Positions 1 to 5,662 of a stretch of 7,146 nucleotides of DNA are shown piece by piece (within the stretch, counting starts at the first letter, position 1; each line of letters opens with the position of its first letter). Source of the DNA: JANWHF01 sp036276235 (GTDB lineage Bacteria; Planctomycetota; Phycisphaerae; Tepidisphaerales; Tepidisphaeraceae); the NCBI GenBank assembly GCA_036276235.1, contig DATBDZ010000166.1, forward strand, positions 1 to 7,146, given 5' to 3'. The notes beneath the pieces were generated by a model, which was given only the letters and a program-made list of their open reading frames with translations, was not told where the DNA came from and made no database searches. Made by a program: the position numbers and the translations under genes.

Positions 1-1
1 A

Positions 2-970
2 TGGCACGTCTGGCTGAACGAAATAAGCGGTCGGGATGGTACCGAGCGCATCGGATCGCCGGTGGTTTACCTTGCGTTTGTTCCACTGCTTTTTCCATGG
101 CTCGTGTACTTTTGCCTGGGTGCGTGGGAGGCGGCGCGACAGACTTTTGCGCGGGCTGCAGACGACGATCGCAACCGTGGGATTGGGTTGTGTTTGTTGC
201 TGATCATCATTCCACTGGCGGTATGCCTGCTGCATAAAGACAAGTCTGACCGTTATCTGCTTCCGCTAGTTGGGCCGGCGGCAATTCTCGCGGCTTACGG
301 ACTGATCGAAACCTGGAACGCTCAAGGAAAGCTCAAACCCGTTGGACGCATTTTGCTTGGCGTTCAGTGGGTTCTCCTGGCGGGCGCCGGCGTGGCGGCT
401 CCGCTGATCGCCGCGGCCACGGGCGTCAGAGCCGCCGGCGCCCCGCCGGGCGAACACCTGATACGATGGCCTTTGGCCGCCGTGGTAGCATTGGTCTGTG
501 CCGCCGTGTTAACGGCTGGACTCATCGCGATGACCCGGCGGCCAAGTCCACGGTGGGCGCTGGGGTGCTCAGTCCTGGTAATGCTTTGCGTCCATGCGGC
601 ATATCTCCGCGGTTATTCGCGATCAACCCCCGCGCGGAGCGGCTTCCGTCCGCTCGCCGAGGCGATTGCCGCAGCACACCCCAACGCCCAGATATACGCC
701 ACCGGCGATTACAGGAAACGACCCTCAGTCGAGTTCTCTATTTATCTGAACCGCCCCACCCGGTGGGCGGCGTTGAAGGACTTAGCGTCGATGCCGCCGT
801 CTGGAGTGCCGAAGGTCGCTATTCTCGTCGATCGAAAAGGTTCCGGGTCGGCATCGCAATTCCTGTCCAACGGATGGGAAACTTTCCGCACCTTCCAGCG
901 GGGAGGCGATCGTTGGGACGTACTGGTACGGCCAGCGGCTCCGGAACGCGCCGGAGAAAGTGACAGATAA
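2..970 (+). CDS. ArnT/PMT-like membrane glycosyltransferase, C-terminal part (5' end outside window)
   Basis: The frame is already open at base 2 and ends at TAA 968-970, leaving 322 residues of a longer protein; the GTG at 62 is internal. The visible part begins with an extracytoplasmic-looking stretch (WHVWLNEISGRDG) followed by a hydrophobic segment with FPW at about residues 21-43. Further membrane segments lie at about 62-80, 86-105, 116-140, 151-175 and 185-203. The phrase DKSDRYLLPLVGPAAILAAY matches the conserved K..RYLLPLyPalallaA region of lipid-linked-sugar transferases of the ArnT / PMT_2 type, and a soluble tail of about 115 residues follows, as ArnT-like proteins often have. Members transfer sugars from polyprenyl-phosphate donors on the outer face of the inner membrane. 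The catalytic N-terminal loop lies outside the window, so donor and acceptor cannot be judged. It converges on the surface-protein gene, with the repeat palindrome between them. The family call is fairly safe, the substrate unknown. Confidence 0.75.
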   Translation, partial: WHVWLNEISGRDGTERIGSPVVYLAFVPLLFPWLVYFCLGAWEAARQTFARAADDDRNRGIGLCLLLIIIPLAVCLLHKDKSDRYLLPLVGPAAILAAYGLIETWNAQGKLKPVGRILLGVQWVLLAGAGVAAPLIAAATGVRAAGAPPGEHLIRWPLAAVVALVCAAVLTAGLIAMTRRPSPRWALGCSVLVMLCVHAAYLRGYSRSTPARSGFRPLAEAIAAAHPNAQIYATGDYRKRPSVEFSIYLNRPTRWAALKDLASMPPSGVPKVAILVDRKGSGSASQFLSNGWETFRTFQRGGDRWDVLVRPAAPERAGESDR

Positions 971-986
971 ACTTGGCCGAGCAGTC

Positions 987-1021
987 GAATTCGAGGATGG
1001 AGGATTGTGGATGGAGGATGG
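987..1021 (-). repeat. 35-bp degenerate heptad repeat, copy A (reverse orientation)
   Basis: Read on the minus strand, this stretch is five heptads based on CCATCCT / CAATCCT. The octamer GAGGATGG (reverse complement CCATCCTC) occurs at 993-1000 and 1014-1021. By hand alignment 30 of 35 positions match copy C (3206-3240) and 28 of 35 match copy B (1034-1068), in the same register. It is non-coding and starts 17 bases after the glycosyltransferase stop codon. Confidence 0.75.
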
Positions 1022-1033
1022 CGCGGGCCTTTA

Positions 1034-1068
1034 CCATCCTCCATCTTCGATTTTCCATCCTCAAACTC
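1034..1068 (+). repeat. 35-bp degenerate heptad repeat, copy B
   Basis: This is the same repeat as copy A in the opposite orientation, separated from it by 12 bases. The octamer CCATCCTC lies at 1034-1041 and 1055-1062, a spacing of 21 (three heptads), as in copy A. It matches copies A and C at 28 of 35 positions each by hand alignment. Confidence 0.75.
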
Positions 1069-1090
1069 GCTGTCTTGATCGTTGCAAGCT

Positions 1091-2983
1091 TTAGTTAATC
1101 GCCTTTTCTCCAAACAGATTCCCAGCCGATGCCTGGCCGGCGATGACTGTGATCGTCAGCACGCTGCCTATCGGTTTGGTGACCGTCAGGCCGGCGACGG
1201 GGACGACGCGGATGGTGTATTTGCCGGCGATCAGGCTGGTGAAGCTCCAGTTGCCCAGCACATCGGTGGTGACGCTGATGTCTTTGCCGTCGATGAGGCC
1301 ATTGTTGTTGAAGTCGATGTAGACCTTGAAGAGGCCAAGGCCCGCTTCGCCGACGTCGCGGAGGCCGTTGCCGTTGACGTCGTTGAAGACGCGGCCGGCG
1401 ATGCTGGCGCTGGCCGGGGTGTCTGCAAAGAGCGAGCCGACCGATGTTCCGCCGGCGGCGAGCGGGATGTCATAGTAGCCGAGTATCGGAGCCACCAGCG
1501 CGTTACCGGCCGGCAGCACTTCGCGCACACGATAGGTGTTCGGTGCGAGGTTGTTGAACTTGAAGTTGCCCGAGGCATCGGTCAGCACGAAAGCTTCGGA
1601 CGCATCGGGAGCGCCATTCTTGTTGGTGTCGAGATAGACCTTGACGTTGGCCAGGCCATGTTCGCCGGTGTCGAGGTGTCCATTGCCGTTGGTGTCGGAG
1701 AAGACAGTGCCGGCGATGGAGCCGGCGGGCGGCGGAACTTCGACCGCGCCGATATCGACGGTAGTGTTGGCGATGCGTGGCAAGCCGCGCTGGTCGGTCG
1801 TGCTGCCGGCGCGAATCAGGGCGTTGGAGCCCTTGTTGATCAGCGGGCTGCCGGCCAGCGGGAGCATCGTAAACGTCGGGCCGCCATTGTTGGCCAGTGG
1901 GCCCAGGTTCGGAACGAGCGGATGGGCGATGGTGCCCTTGAAATCACTGGCGATCCAGCCGGTGCTGCCGTCGGTCTTGCCGATGAAATTGAATCCCTGC
2001 GAAGTAACGACGCCCGAGACATCCTGGCCGAGGGTGGCGACTTTGAGCGTATTGCCGGCGATGACGGTGTTGGCGAGGGTGGTTGTCGTGGTGGCCGGAT
2101 ACACGAGCAACCCGCCGCCGCTGGTGGCGGAGTTGCCGGAGATGGTAACGTTGTCCAGAGTCATTTTTCCGAGGTTGTTGTTGTAGATGCCGCCACCCAC
2201 GCCCGCGCAGGTGTTCCCGCTGATGGTGACGTTGGTGAGGTTGGCGGTGCCGAGATTGTCGATGCCCGCGCCCTCGCCGGAAGAGTTGCCCAAGACGGTG
2301 GAGTTGGTGAGCGTGAGGGTGGCTTTGGGCGCGTTATAGATTCCGCCGGCAACACTGCCCGGCGCGGCATTCGCCGAGATCGTGCTGTTGATGATGGTCA
2401 TGGTGCCACCGTTGTAGACGCCGTCGCCGGTCGTGCCGGCGTTGCCGGTAACGGTGACATTGTTCAACGTGGCGGTACCGGCGTTTGATACGCCGCTCTT
2501 ACTCCCCTTGGTGATCGTCAAATTCTGCAGCGTGAAATTGCCAGACACCAAGCCGCAATAAAAGACACCGGTGAGATTGTTAGCGCTGACAGTGACGCCG
2601 ACGGCGGGGCCTTTGATCGTCTCACCCGTTCCGGTGATCACTAAAGGTGATCCGGCAAGCGTGATGGTTTTGGCCGTGGCAAAGACAGTAGGGCTGAACG
2701 TGATGGTGGTGTTGGGCGTGCCGTTGGCGGCGACGACCGCATCGCGCAGGCTGGTGAATCCCGGATGCGCGGTATCGAGAATGGTATTGACGACAATAGT
2801 GGTGCTGAGCAGCGTGCGCCCTTCGAGCGCTTGAACCATTGCGCGTCGGGCATGGGCTCCGGTGGCGCGGCGGGAGGCGCCTGCCCCGGCAGCACCGGAA
2901 GACTTACCAAATCTTGCGTGGCGGAGGAGCCGCTGCGCGCGCGTGGAAAAAAACGACGCCGAGGTTGAACGAAAACCTTGCAT
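1091..2983 (-). CDS. Secreted LEPR-XLL-type surface protein: beta-helix (choice-of-anchor Q) plus two SdrD-B-like calcium domains
   Basis: This 630-aa protein begins with an Arg-rich segment ending in ALEGRTLLS (residues 52-60), a variant of the LEPR-XLL motif found near the start of many planctomycete secreted proteins. Residues about 62-345 are a right-handed parallel beta-helix with repeats of the form GGIYN...TLTNVTISGN. Residues about 355-415 end in TDQRGLPR...VDIGAVE, the closing signature of choice-of-anchor Q proteins. Two SdrD-B-like domains follow (about 421-522 and 526-624), each with two D-x-N-x-N-G-x-x-D-x-x-[ED] loops starting at D430, D452, D535 and D557. The protein stops at GEKAIN with no hydrophobic anchor. 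The ATG at 2983 is preferred over one 45 codons upstream because a strong AAGGAAGGAAAG lies just before it and the upstream extension lacks surface-protein character. The role is inferred to be cell-surface or matrix; the ligand is unknown. Confidence 0.88.
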   Translation of the reverse strand: MQGFRSTSASFFSTRAQRLLRHARFGKSSGAAGAGASRRATGAHARRAMVQALEGRTLLSTTIVVNTILDTAHPGFTSLRDAVVAANGTPNTTITFSPTVFATAKTITLAGSPLVITGTGETIKGPAVGVTVSANNLTGVFYCGLVSGNFTLQNLTITKGSKSGVSNAGTATLNNVTVTGNAGTTGDGVYNGGTMTIINSTISANAAPGSVAGGIYNAPKATLTLTNSTVLGNSSGEGAGIDNLGTANLTNVTISGNTCAGVGGGIYNNNLGKMTLDNVTISGNSATSGGGLLVYPATTTTTLANTVIAGNTLKVATLGQDVSGVVTSQGFNFIGKTDGSTGWIASDFKGTIAHPLVPNLGPLANNGGPTFTMLPLAGSPLINKGSNALIRAGSTTDQRGLPRIANTTVDIGAVEVPPPAGSIAGTVFSDTNGNGHLDTGEHGLANVKVYLDTNKNGAPDASEAFVLTDASGNFKFNNLAPNTYRVREVLPAGNALVAPILGYYDIPLAAGGTSVGSLFADTPASASIAGRVFNDVNGNGLRDVGEAGLGLFKVYIDFNNNGLIDGKDISVTTDVLGNWSFTSLIAGKYTIRVVPVAGLTVTKPIGSVLTITVIAGQASAGNLFGEKAIN

Positions 2984-2986
2984 AAT

Positions 2987-2998
2987 CTTTCCTTCCTT
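2987..2998 (-). promoter_or_regulatory. Strong ribosome binding site fixing the surface-protein start
   Basis: On the minus strand AAGGAAGGAAAG ends three bases before the ATG at 2983; its AAGGAAGG part ends seven bases before it. It is the only strong Shine-Dalgarno sequence seen before any gene in the window and rules in favour of 2983 over the in-frame ATG at 3118. Confidence 0.7.
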
Positions 2999-3050
2999 TG
3001 AAGTGCGGGCTTGGAAAAAGAGGGCAAGAACCCAGTTAGCCAGCGCCCCG

Positions 3051-3077
3051 TGCCCGGCCGGCCCAGGCAGCCGGGCA
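3051..3077 (-). other. GC-rich hairpin in the probable leader of the surface-protein gene
   Basis: TGCCCGGC (3051-3058) and GCCGGGCA (3070-3077) form a perfect 8-bp stem with an 11-base loop, about 68 bases upstream of the surface-protein start. No T tract follows on the minus strand, so attenuation is not supported. It may be a leader structure or chance in GC-rich DNA. Confidence 0.3.
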
Positions 3078-3122
3078 GCAAGCCATAAAAAAGGTAGCGA
3101 AACGGCGCCGCCAGTCAACGAA

Positions 3123-3153
3123 ATAATAGGAATTTGCCGAAGAGATTTCGCAA
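3123..3153 (-). promoter_or_regulatory. Weak promoter candidate for the surface-protein gene
   Basis: On the minus strand TTGCGA (3153-3148) is followed after 19 bases by TATTAT (3128-3123). Each resembles a sigma-70 hexamer but the spacing is long. It would give a leader of about 130 bases containing the GC hairpin. This is low-grade evidence, since planctomycete promoters are poorly defined. Confidence 0.15.
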
Positions 3154-3205
3154 TTCGTGATCCAACTGGATGGCCGTCTCAGCCGTAATCGGGGTGCCGC
3201 ATTCG

Positions 3206-3240
3206 CTATCTTCCATCCTCAATACTCCATCCTCAAATTC
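3206..3240 (+). repeat. 35-bp degenerate heptad repeat, copy C
   Basis: Five heptads in the same register as copies A and B. The octamer CCATCCTC lies at 3213-3220 and 3227-3234, here 14 bases apart (two heptads) rather than 21. It sits 30 bases before the ATG of the zinc-ribbon membrane gene, and together with copy A it brackets the surface-protein gene in inverted orientation. If the upstream ATG at 3157 were used, this repeat would be translated as FHPQYSILKF, which is unlikely to be real protein. Confidence 0.75.
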
Positions 3241-3270
3241 CGCCGCGCCAAAATTCCGTTAAACTCCCCC

Positions 3271-4131
3271 ATGTGCTCTTCTGCCCCGACTGCGGCTACG
3301 ACCTGCAAGGCATCACCAGCGAACTGCCCCGAGTGCGGCATTGCCGTCGATCGCGAAGCCCTTGCGCGCTCGCAGATTCCGTGGAGTCATCGCAAGCAGA
3401 TCGGCTGGTGGCGGGCGTATTGGCGGACGGTGAAACTCGTCGTCTTCAAATCAAAGATACTGGCAAGCGAAGTCGCGCGGCCGGTGAGCTACCGTGACGC
3501 CCAATTGTTTCGGGCGATCACGATCGCCTTGGCGATTGTGCCAGCCGTCATTGTTGTCGGCGTCTGGTGGATGACTGCACGGGATTGGGAGCGATCGAAC
3601 CTCGCCGGTGACGTCGTGCCTTTTAGTTGGTACCCAACCGAAATAGTCGGCGGTTGGATCACCGTCGGCGGTTCGATCATCCCCCTTGGCGCCTTGGCGG
3701 CAATTGGCGCTCTGCTCAGCGTCACCGGCGTCCAAAGCTATTTCTTTCATCCGCGCTCCCTGCCGATCATCTGGCAGAATCGCGCGGTTGCGCTGAGCTA
3801 TTACACATGCGCACCAATCGCGCCGCTGGGAATATCGCTGGCATGTTGGTTGGCAGTCATATTCACGCTAGCGAGGTTGCCGATTGATACGGTGATTCGC
3901 TTTGGTCCGATCATCGACTTACTGCGCCTCAGTAGTCTCGGCGTCGCGGGGCTTTCAGCACTCGTGTTCTCTTTCGTGAACGTCAGGCTGCTTCAGCGCA
4001 CCACGCGATGCGGTGTAATTCGCCCGATGGGTATGACGATCACGCTGTTGATCGTGCCAGCGATTGTCGCCGGCGTTGCTCTTGCGCTGCCGATCATCAT
4101 CAATTTCGTCAGATTAGTTGTCCATCACTGA
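3271..4131 (+). CDS. Five-helix membrane protein with N-terminal zinc ribbon, probably frameshifted near the start
   Basis: As written from ATG 3271 the product is 286 aa. From residue 19 it reads CPECGIAVDREALARSQIPW and then a basic RKQIGWWRAYWRTVK region, a layout I recognise from planctomycete hypothetical proteins. Hydrophobic helices follow at about 79-101, 127-150, 176-202, 215-238 and 254-280. The first 18 residues (MCSSAPTAAT...) look wrong, because the other half of the zinc ribbon, CPDCGYDLQG, is encoded in a different frame from GTG 3273. Joining the two halves gives a normal C-x2-C...C-x2-C knuckle and a protein of almost the same length. Function is unknown; the ribbon probably sits on the cytoplasmic side of an inner-membrane protein. 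It is divergent from the surface-protein gene and overlaps the next gene tail to tail by 18 bp. No Shine-Dalgarno sequence is visible. The gene is well supported, the N-terminus uncertain. Confidence 0.75.
   Translation: MCSSAPTAATTCKASPANCPECGIAVDREALARSQIPWSHRKQIGWWRAYWRTVKLVVFKSKILASEVARPVSYRDAQLFRAITIALAIVPAVIVVGVWWMTARDWERSNLAGDVVPFSWYPTEIVGGWITVGGSIIPLGALAAIGALLSVTGVQSYFFHPRSLPIIWQNRAVALSYYTCAPIAPLGISLACWLAVIFTLARLPIDTVIRFGPIIDLLRLSSLGVAGLSALVFSFVNVRLLQRTTRCGVIRPMGMTITLLIVPAIVAGVALALPIIINFVRLVVHH
3273..3323 (+). other. Out-of-frame first half of the zinc ribbon
   Basis: Read from GTG 3273, codons give MLFCPDCGYDLQGITSE, the expected first knuckle. The second knuckle, CPECG, begins at TGC 3325 in the frame two bases later. 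One extra base (such as C3324) or two missing bases between GAA 3321-3323 and TGC 3325 would explain the break. This marks either a sequencing or assembly indel or a true mutation. Confidence 0.7.
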
Positions 4132-5484
4132 CGGCTGGGTCGGCGGGGGTGCACGGAGAAGTTCGATGCGCTGAACCCGAGGTCCTCCTGGAGATACCGT
4201 CATCGGATTGGCATCAAACACCATCACATTCGGTTGCGTGACGTATTGGAGGGATTTGCCCGTTTCGTCGTAAGGATCAACCGGGATGCGGTCGAGGTAA
4301 CGAGGCAGTAGCTCGTCGAGCGTGGCGGGGAAGCTGCCATCGTGATCGGCCTGGTACATACGGACCGCGAGCGCGACGACGTACATACGGTGATAGGCGA
4401 TTTGTCTTCGACGCTGCGAAACCCATCCTCCAGGCGTACCCACTTTGTTGAAGGACCGCCACCGCTTTTCGATGGCTTCCTCCATCGGTCGATATTGCAA
4501 GTAGTAGTTGTCATCAATGTCGGTCGGGAAGGTCGATTTCCGGGCCGCCTCAGCAGCAAGGTCGAATCCGCGAAGCTGACGAACTGTCTTGCCGATCAAC
4601 GGAGCACGGAAAGCAAAGACAAAAGCTCGATCATAGAGGTCATGCCCGCCGGGCTCCGGGTTGATGACCGAATGGCGCAATCCTTGGATCATCATCACTC
4701 GCTCTTCGGCGATGGACTGGATGGTCCATTGCGCGATCGCCTGGTCATCGAGCAGGTCTTGAATGAGCCGCGACAACGCATCACGCGCCTGGGGATTCAT
4801 CGGCGCCGTAGCGAGTCGCGGCCCGTCCATGTCAATCCCCCACGTCACGAAAGCATTAAGGTAGAGCGCGCCAGAAGGAGCACGGCCAGCGATGTGCGCC
4901 AAACCTGAGAGATCGCATTCATATTCGGCGAATGATAAAGCGTCGGCGTGGCGGGCCGCCGAGTCCGCCGCGGTAAGGAGTAGCAAGGCCAGTGGTTCCA
5001 ATCGCCTCGCGGCGGCATACGAGTTGTTTGCGCGCCCACTGCCGTCAGAGGAAAGCCACCTGATACCCGGCACGTCGCGCGCGTTTCGAATGAGCGCCAA
5101 CGGCGCAGCATTGATCTGCACCCAGGCATCCGCGATCGCCAGCGTCTGCTCGTCAGCCTCATTTCGTCTAATCAATCCAGCGGCGTGTTGCTGCTGAATC
5201 GTCGTCGTCATCGCTTGTGCTGCCTTCAACATCAGAACGGCGGCGTTCTGATCGTCCGCTAACTCGGGCTGCGAAAAATCAGCCCAATCGGTGGGTTGCC
5301 CTTTGGACTTGAGTGCCGCGACCTCGTCATCAAATTCTCGCAGCGCGCGATGAACCGCGATGGCGCGAATTACAAAAAGTCCAGCGATGAGGAACGCAAT
5401 CGCCAGGAGGATCCGCTTCAGCCAGCGAAATCGCGGTGGATACGGAACCGTTGGCTCGATCATGTTCCGGGCCGTGCTCGTCAT
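4114..5484 (-). CDS. Single-TM planctomycete hypothetical protein with pseudopilin-like C-terminal segment
   Basis: The 456-aa product has a short cytoplasmic head, one membrane helix at about residues 22-44 preceded by basic residues (RFRWLKR), and a long mostly helical extracytoplasmic region. The C-terminal segment, about 365-420, contains ALAVRMYQADHDGSFPATL, then LLPRYLDRIPVDPYD and SLQYV. That order (A...Y..D.G.yP.tL..L.P.yL..iP.DPy) resembles the globular end of type II secretion pseudopilins such as GspG, but there is no prepilin cleavage site at the N-terminus. I do not recognise a named family; many planctomycete proteins carry this tail. The start may be ATG 5484 or Met8 at 5463; neither has a good Shine-Dalgarno sequence. 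The gene lies 178 bp downstream of the enolase-family gene on the same strand, with hairpins between. Function is unknown. Confidence 0.8.
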   Translation of the reverse strand: MTSTARNMIEPTVPYPPRFRWLKRILLAIAFLIAGLFVIRAIAVHRALREFDDEVAALKSKGQPTDWADFSQPELADDQNAAVLMLKAAQAMTTTIQQQHAAGLIRRNEADEQTLAIADAWVQINAAPLALIRNARDVPGIRWLSSDGSGRANNSYAAARRLEPLALLLLTAADSAARHADALSFAEYECDLSGLAHIAGRAPSGALYLNAFVTWGIDMDGPRLATAPMNPQARDALSRLIQDLLDDQAIAQWTIQSIAEERVMMIQGLRHSVINPEPGGHDLYDRAFVFAFRAPLIGKTVRQLRGFDLAAEAARKSTFPTDIDDNYYLQYRPMEEAIEKRWRSFNKVGTPGGWVSQRRRQIAYHRMYVVALAVRMYQADHDGSFPATLDELLPRYLDRIPVDPYDETGKSLQYVTQPNVMVFDANPMTVSPGGPRVQRIELLRAPPPTQPSVMDN

Positions 5485-5524
5485 TGAAGCGGTGTATTCA
5501 ACCGGCGCGGAGGCATGATGTCAC

Positions 5525-5542
5525 GCGCATTGGTGCATGCGC
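5525..5542. other. Short hairpin upstream of the single-TM protein gene
   Basis: GCGCAT (5525-5530) and ATGCGC (5537-5542) form a 6-bp inverted repeat with a 6-base loop, 40 bases before the start at 5484. It could be an operator or chance; nothing in the sequence decides. Confidence 0.2.
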
Positions 5543-5565
5543 CTTTGATAATAGCCGTGCCCGGA

Positions 5566-5585
5566 AGGGCCGGACCAGCGGCCCT
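5566..5585. other. 7-bp GC hairpin in the gap between the two minus-strand genes
   Basis: AGGGCCG (5566-5572) and CGGCCCT (5579-5585) form a perfect stem with a 6-base loop. It lies just beyond the hairpin at 5597-5612 when read from the enolase-family gene, so the two may act together at the 3' end of that transcript. Confidence 0.35.
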
Positions 5586-5596
5586 GCGTTAAACAC

Positions 5597-5612
5597 GTCC
5601 GCCAAGGCGGAC
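5597..5612 (-). terminator. Hairpin with CUUG loop downstream of the enolase-family gene; probable terminator
   Basis: On the minus strand GTCCGC and GCGGAC pair around a CTTG loop; the palindrome arms are 7 bp with a 2-base centre. It begins about 50 bases after the stop codon at 5663 and is followed by GTGTTTAA, only a weak T run. The wider string, TAGGG before the stem on the minus strand, resembles a hairpin repeat that I recall as common in planctomycete intergenic DNA, so it may be a dispersed repeat as well as, or instead of, a terminator. Confidence 0.4.
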
Positions 5613-5662
5613 CCTACGAAAACTTGCTGTTTAAGAGGATTCGGACGCAGCGCCGCGAGTTG

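Larger units (their letters stand above)
987..1068. terminator. Imperfect 35-bp palindrome between convergent genes; possible bidirectional terminator
   Basis: Copies A and B form an inverted repeat with a 12-base loop (1022-1033). The loop-proximal 12 pairs are perfect, and at least three of the mismatches would be G-U pairs in RNA read from the plus strand. It fills most of the gap between the glycosyltransferase stop (970) and the surface-protein stop (1091), where both transcripts must end. Neither arm is followed by a clear T tract, so it is not a textbook intrinsic terminator; it may simply be two repeat insertions that happen to face each other. Confidence 0.35.

Noticed and set aside
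367..963. 198-codon open frame in another frame of the glycosyltransferase
   Set aside because: Arg-, Gly- and Ser-rich shadow of the real frame, which shows membrane helices and the RYLLPL motif.
819..1064. Small minus-strand frame giving AILHPQSSILEF
   Set aside because: It is a translation of the heptad repeat plus the antisense of the glycosyltransferase end; the similarity to the FHPQYSILKF reading at copy C comes from shared repeat DNA, not shared protein.
987..1068. Repeats considered as a CRISPR array or IS end
   Set aside because: Units are 7-base heptads without unique spacers, there are no cas or transposase genes, and no target-site duplication was seen around the copies.
1082..2488. 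468-codon open frame on the plus strand
   Set aside because: It is antisense to the surface-protein gene, rich in Ala, Asp, Gly and Val with no recognisable motif, and its length is explained by high GC and the repetitive coding strand opposite.
2984..3118. 45-codon N-terminal extension of the surface protein from ATG 3118
   Set aside because: The strong Shine-Dalgarno sequence sits directly before ATG 2983, and the extension would run through the GC hairpin and the RBS itself.
3157..3270. 38-codon upstream extension of the zinc-ribbon membrane protein
   Set aside because: It would translate the heptad repeat copy C, and the zinc-ribbon evidence places the true start at about 3271-3273.
3324..3331. 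Programmed +1 frameshift at CTG CCC C in the zinc-ribbon gene
   Set aside because: A slip there would bypass TGC 3325-3327, losing the third cysteine of the ribbon, so a simple indel before 3325 fits better.
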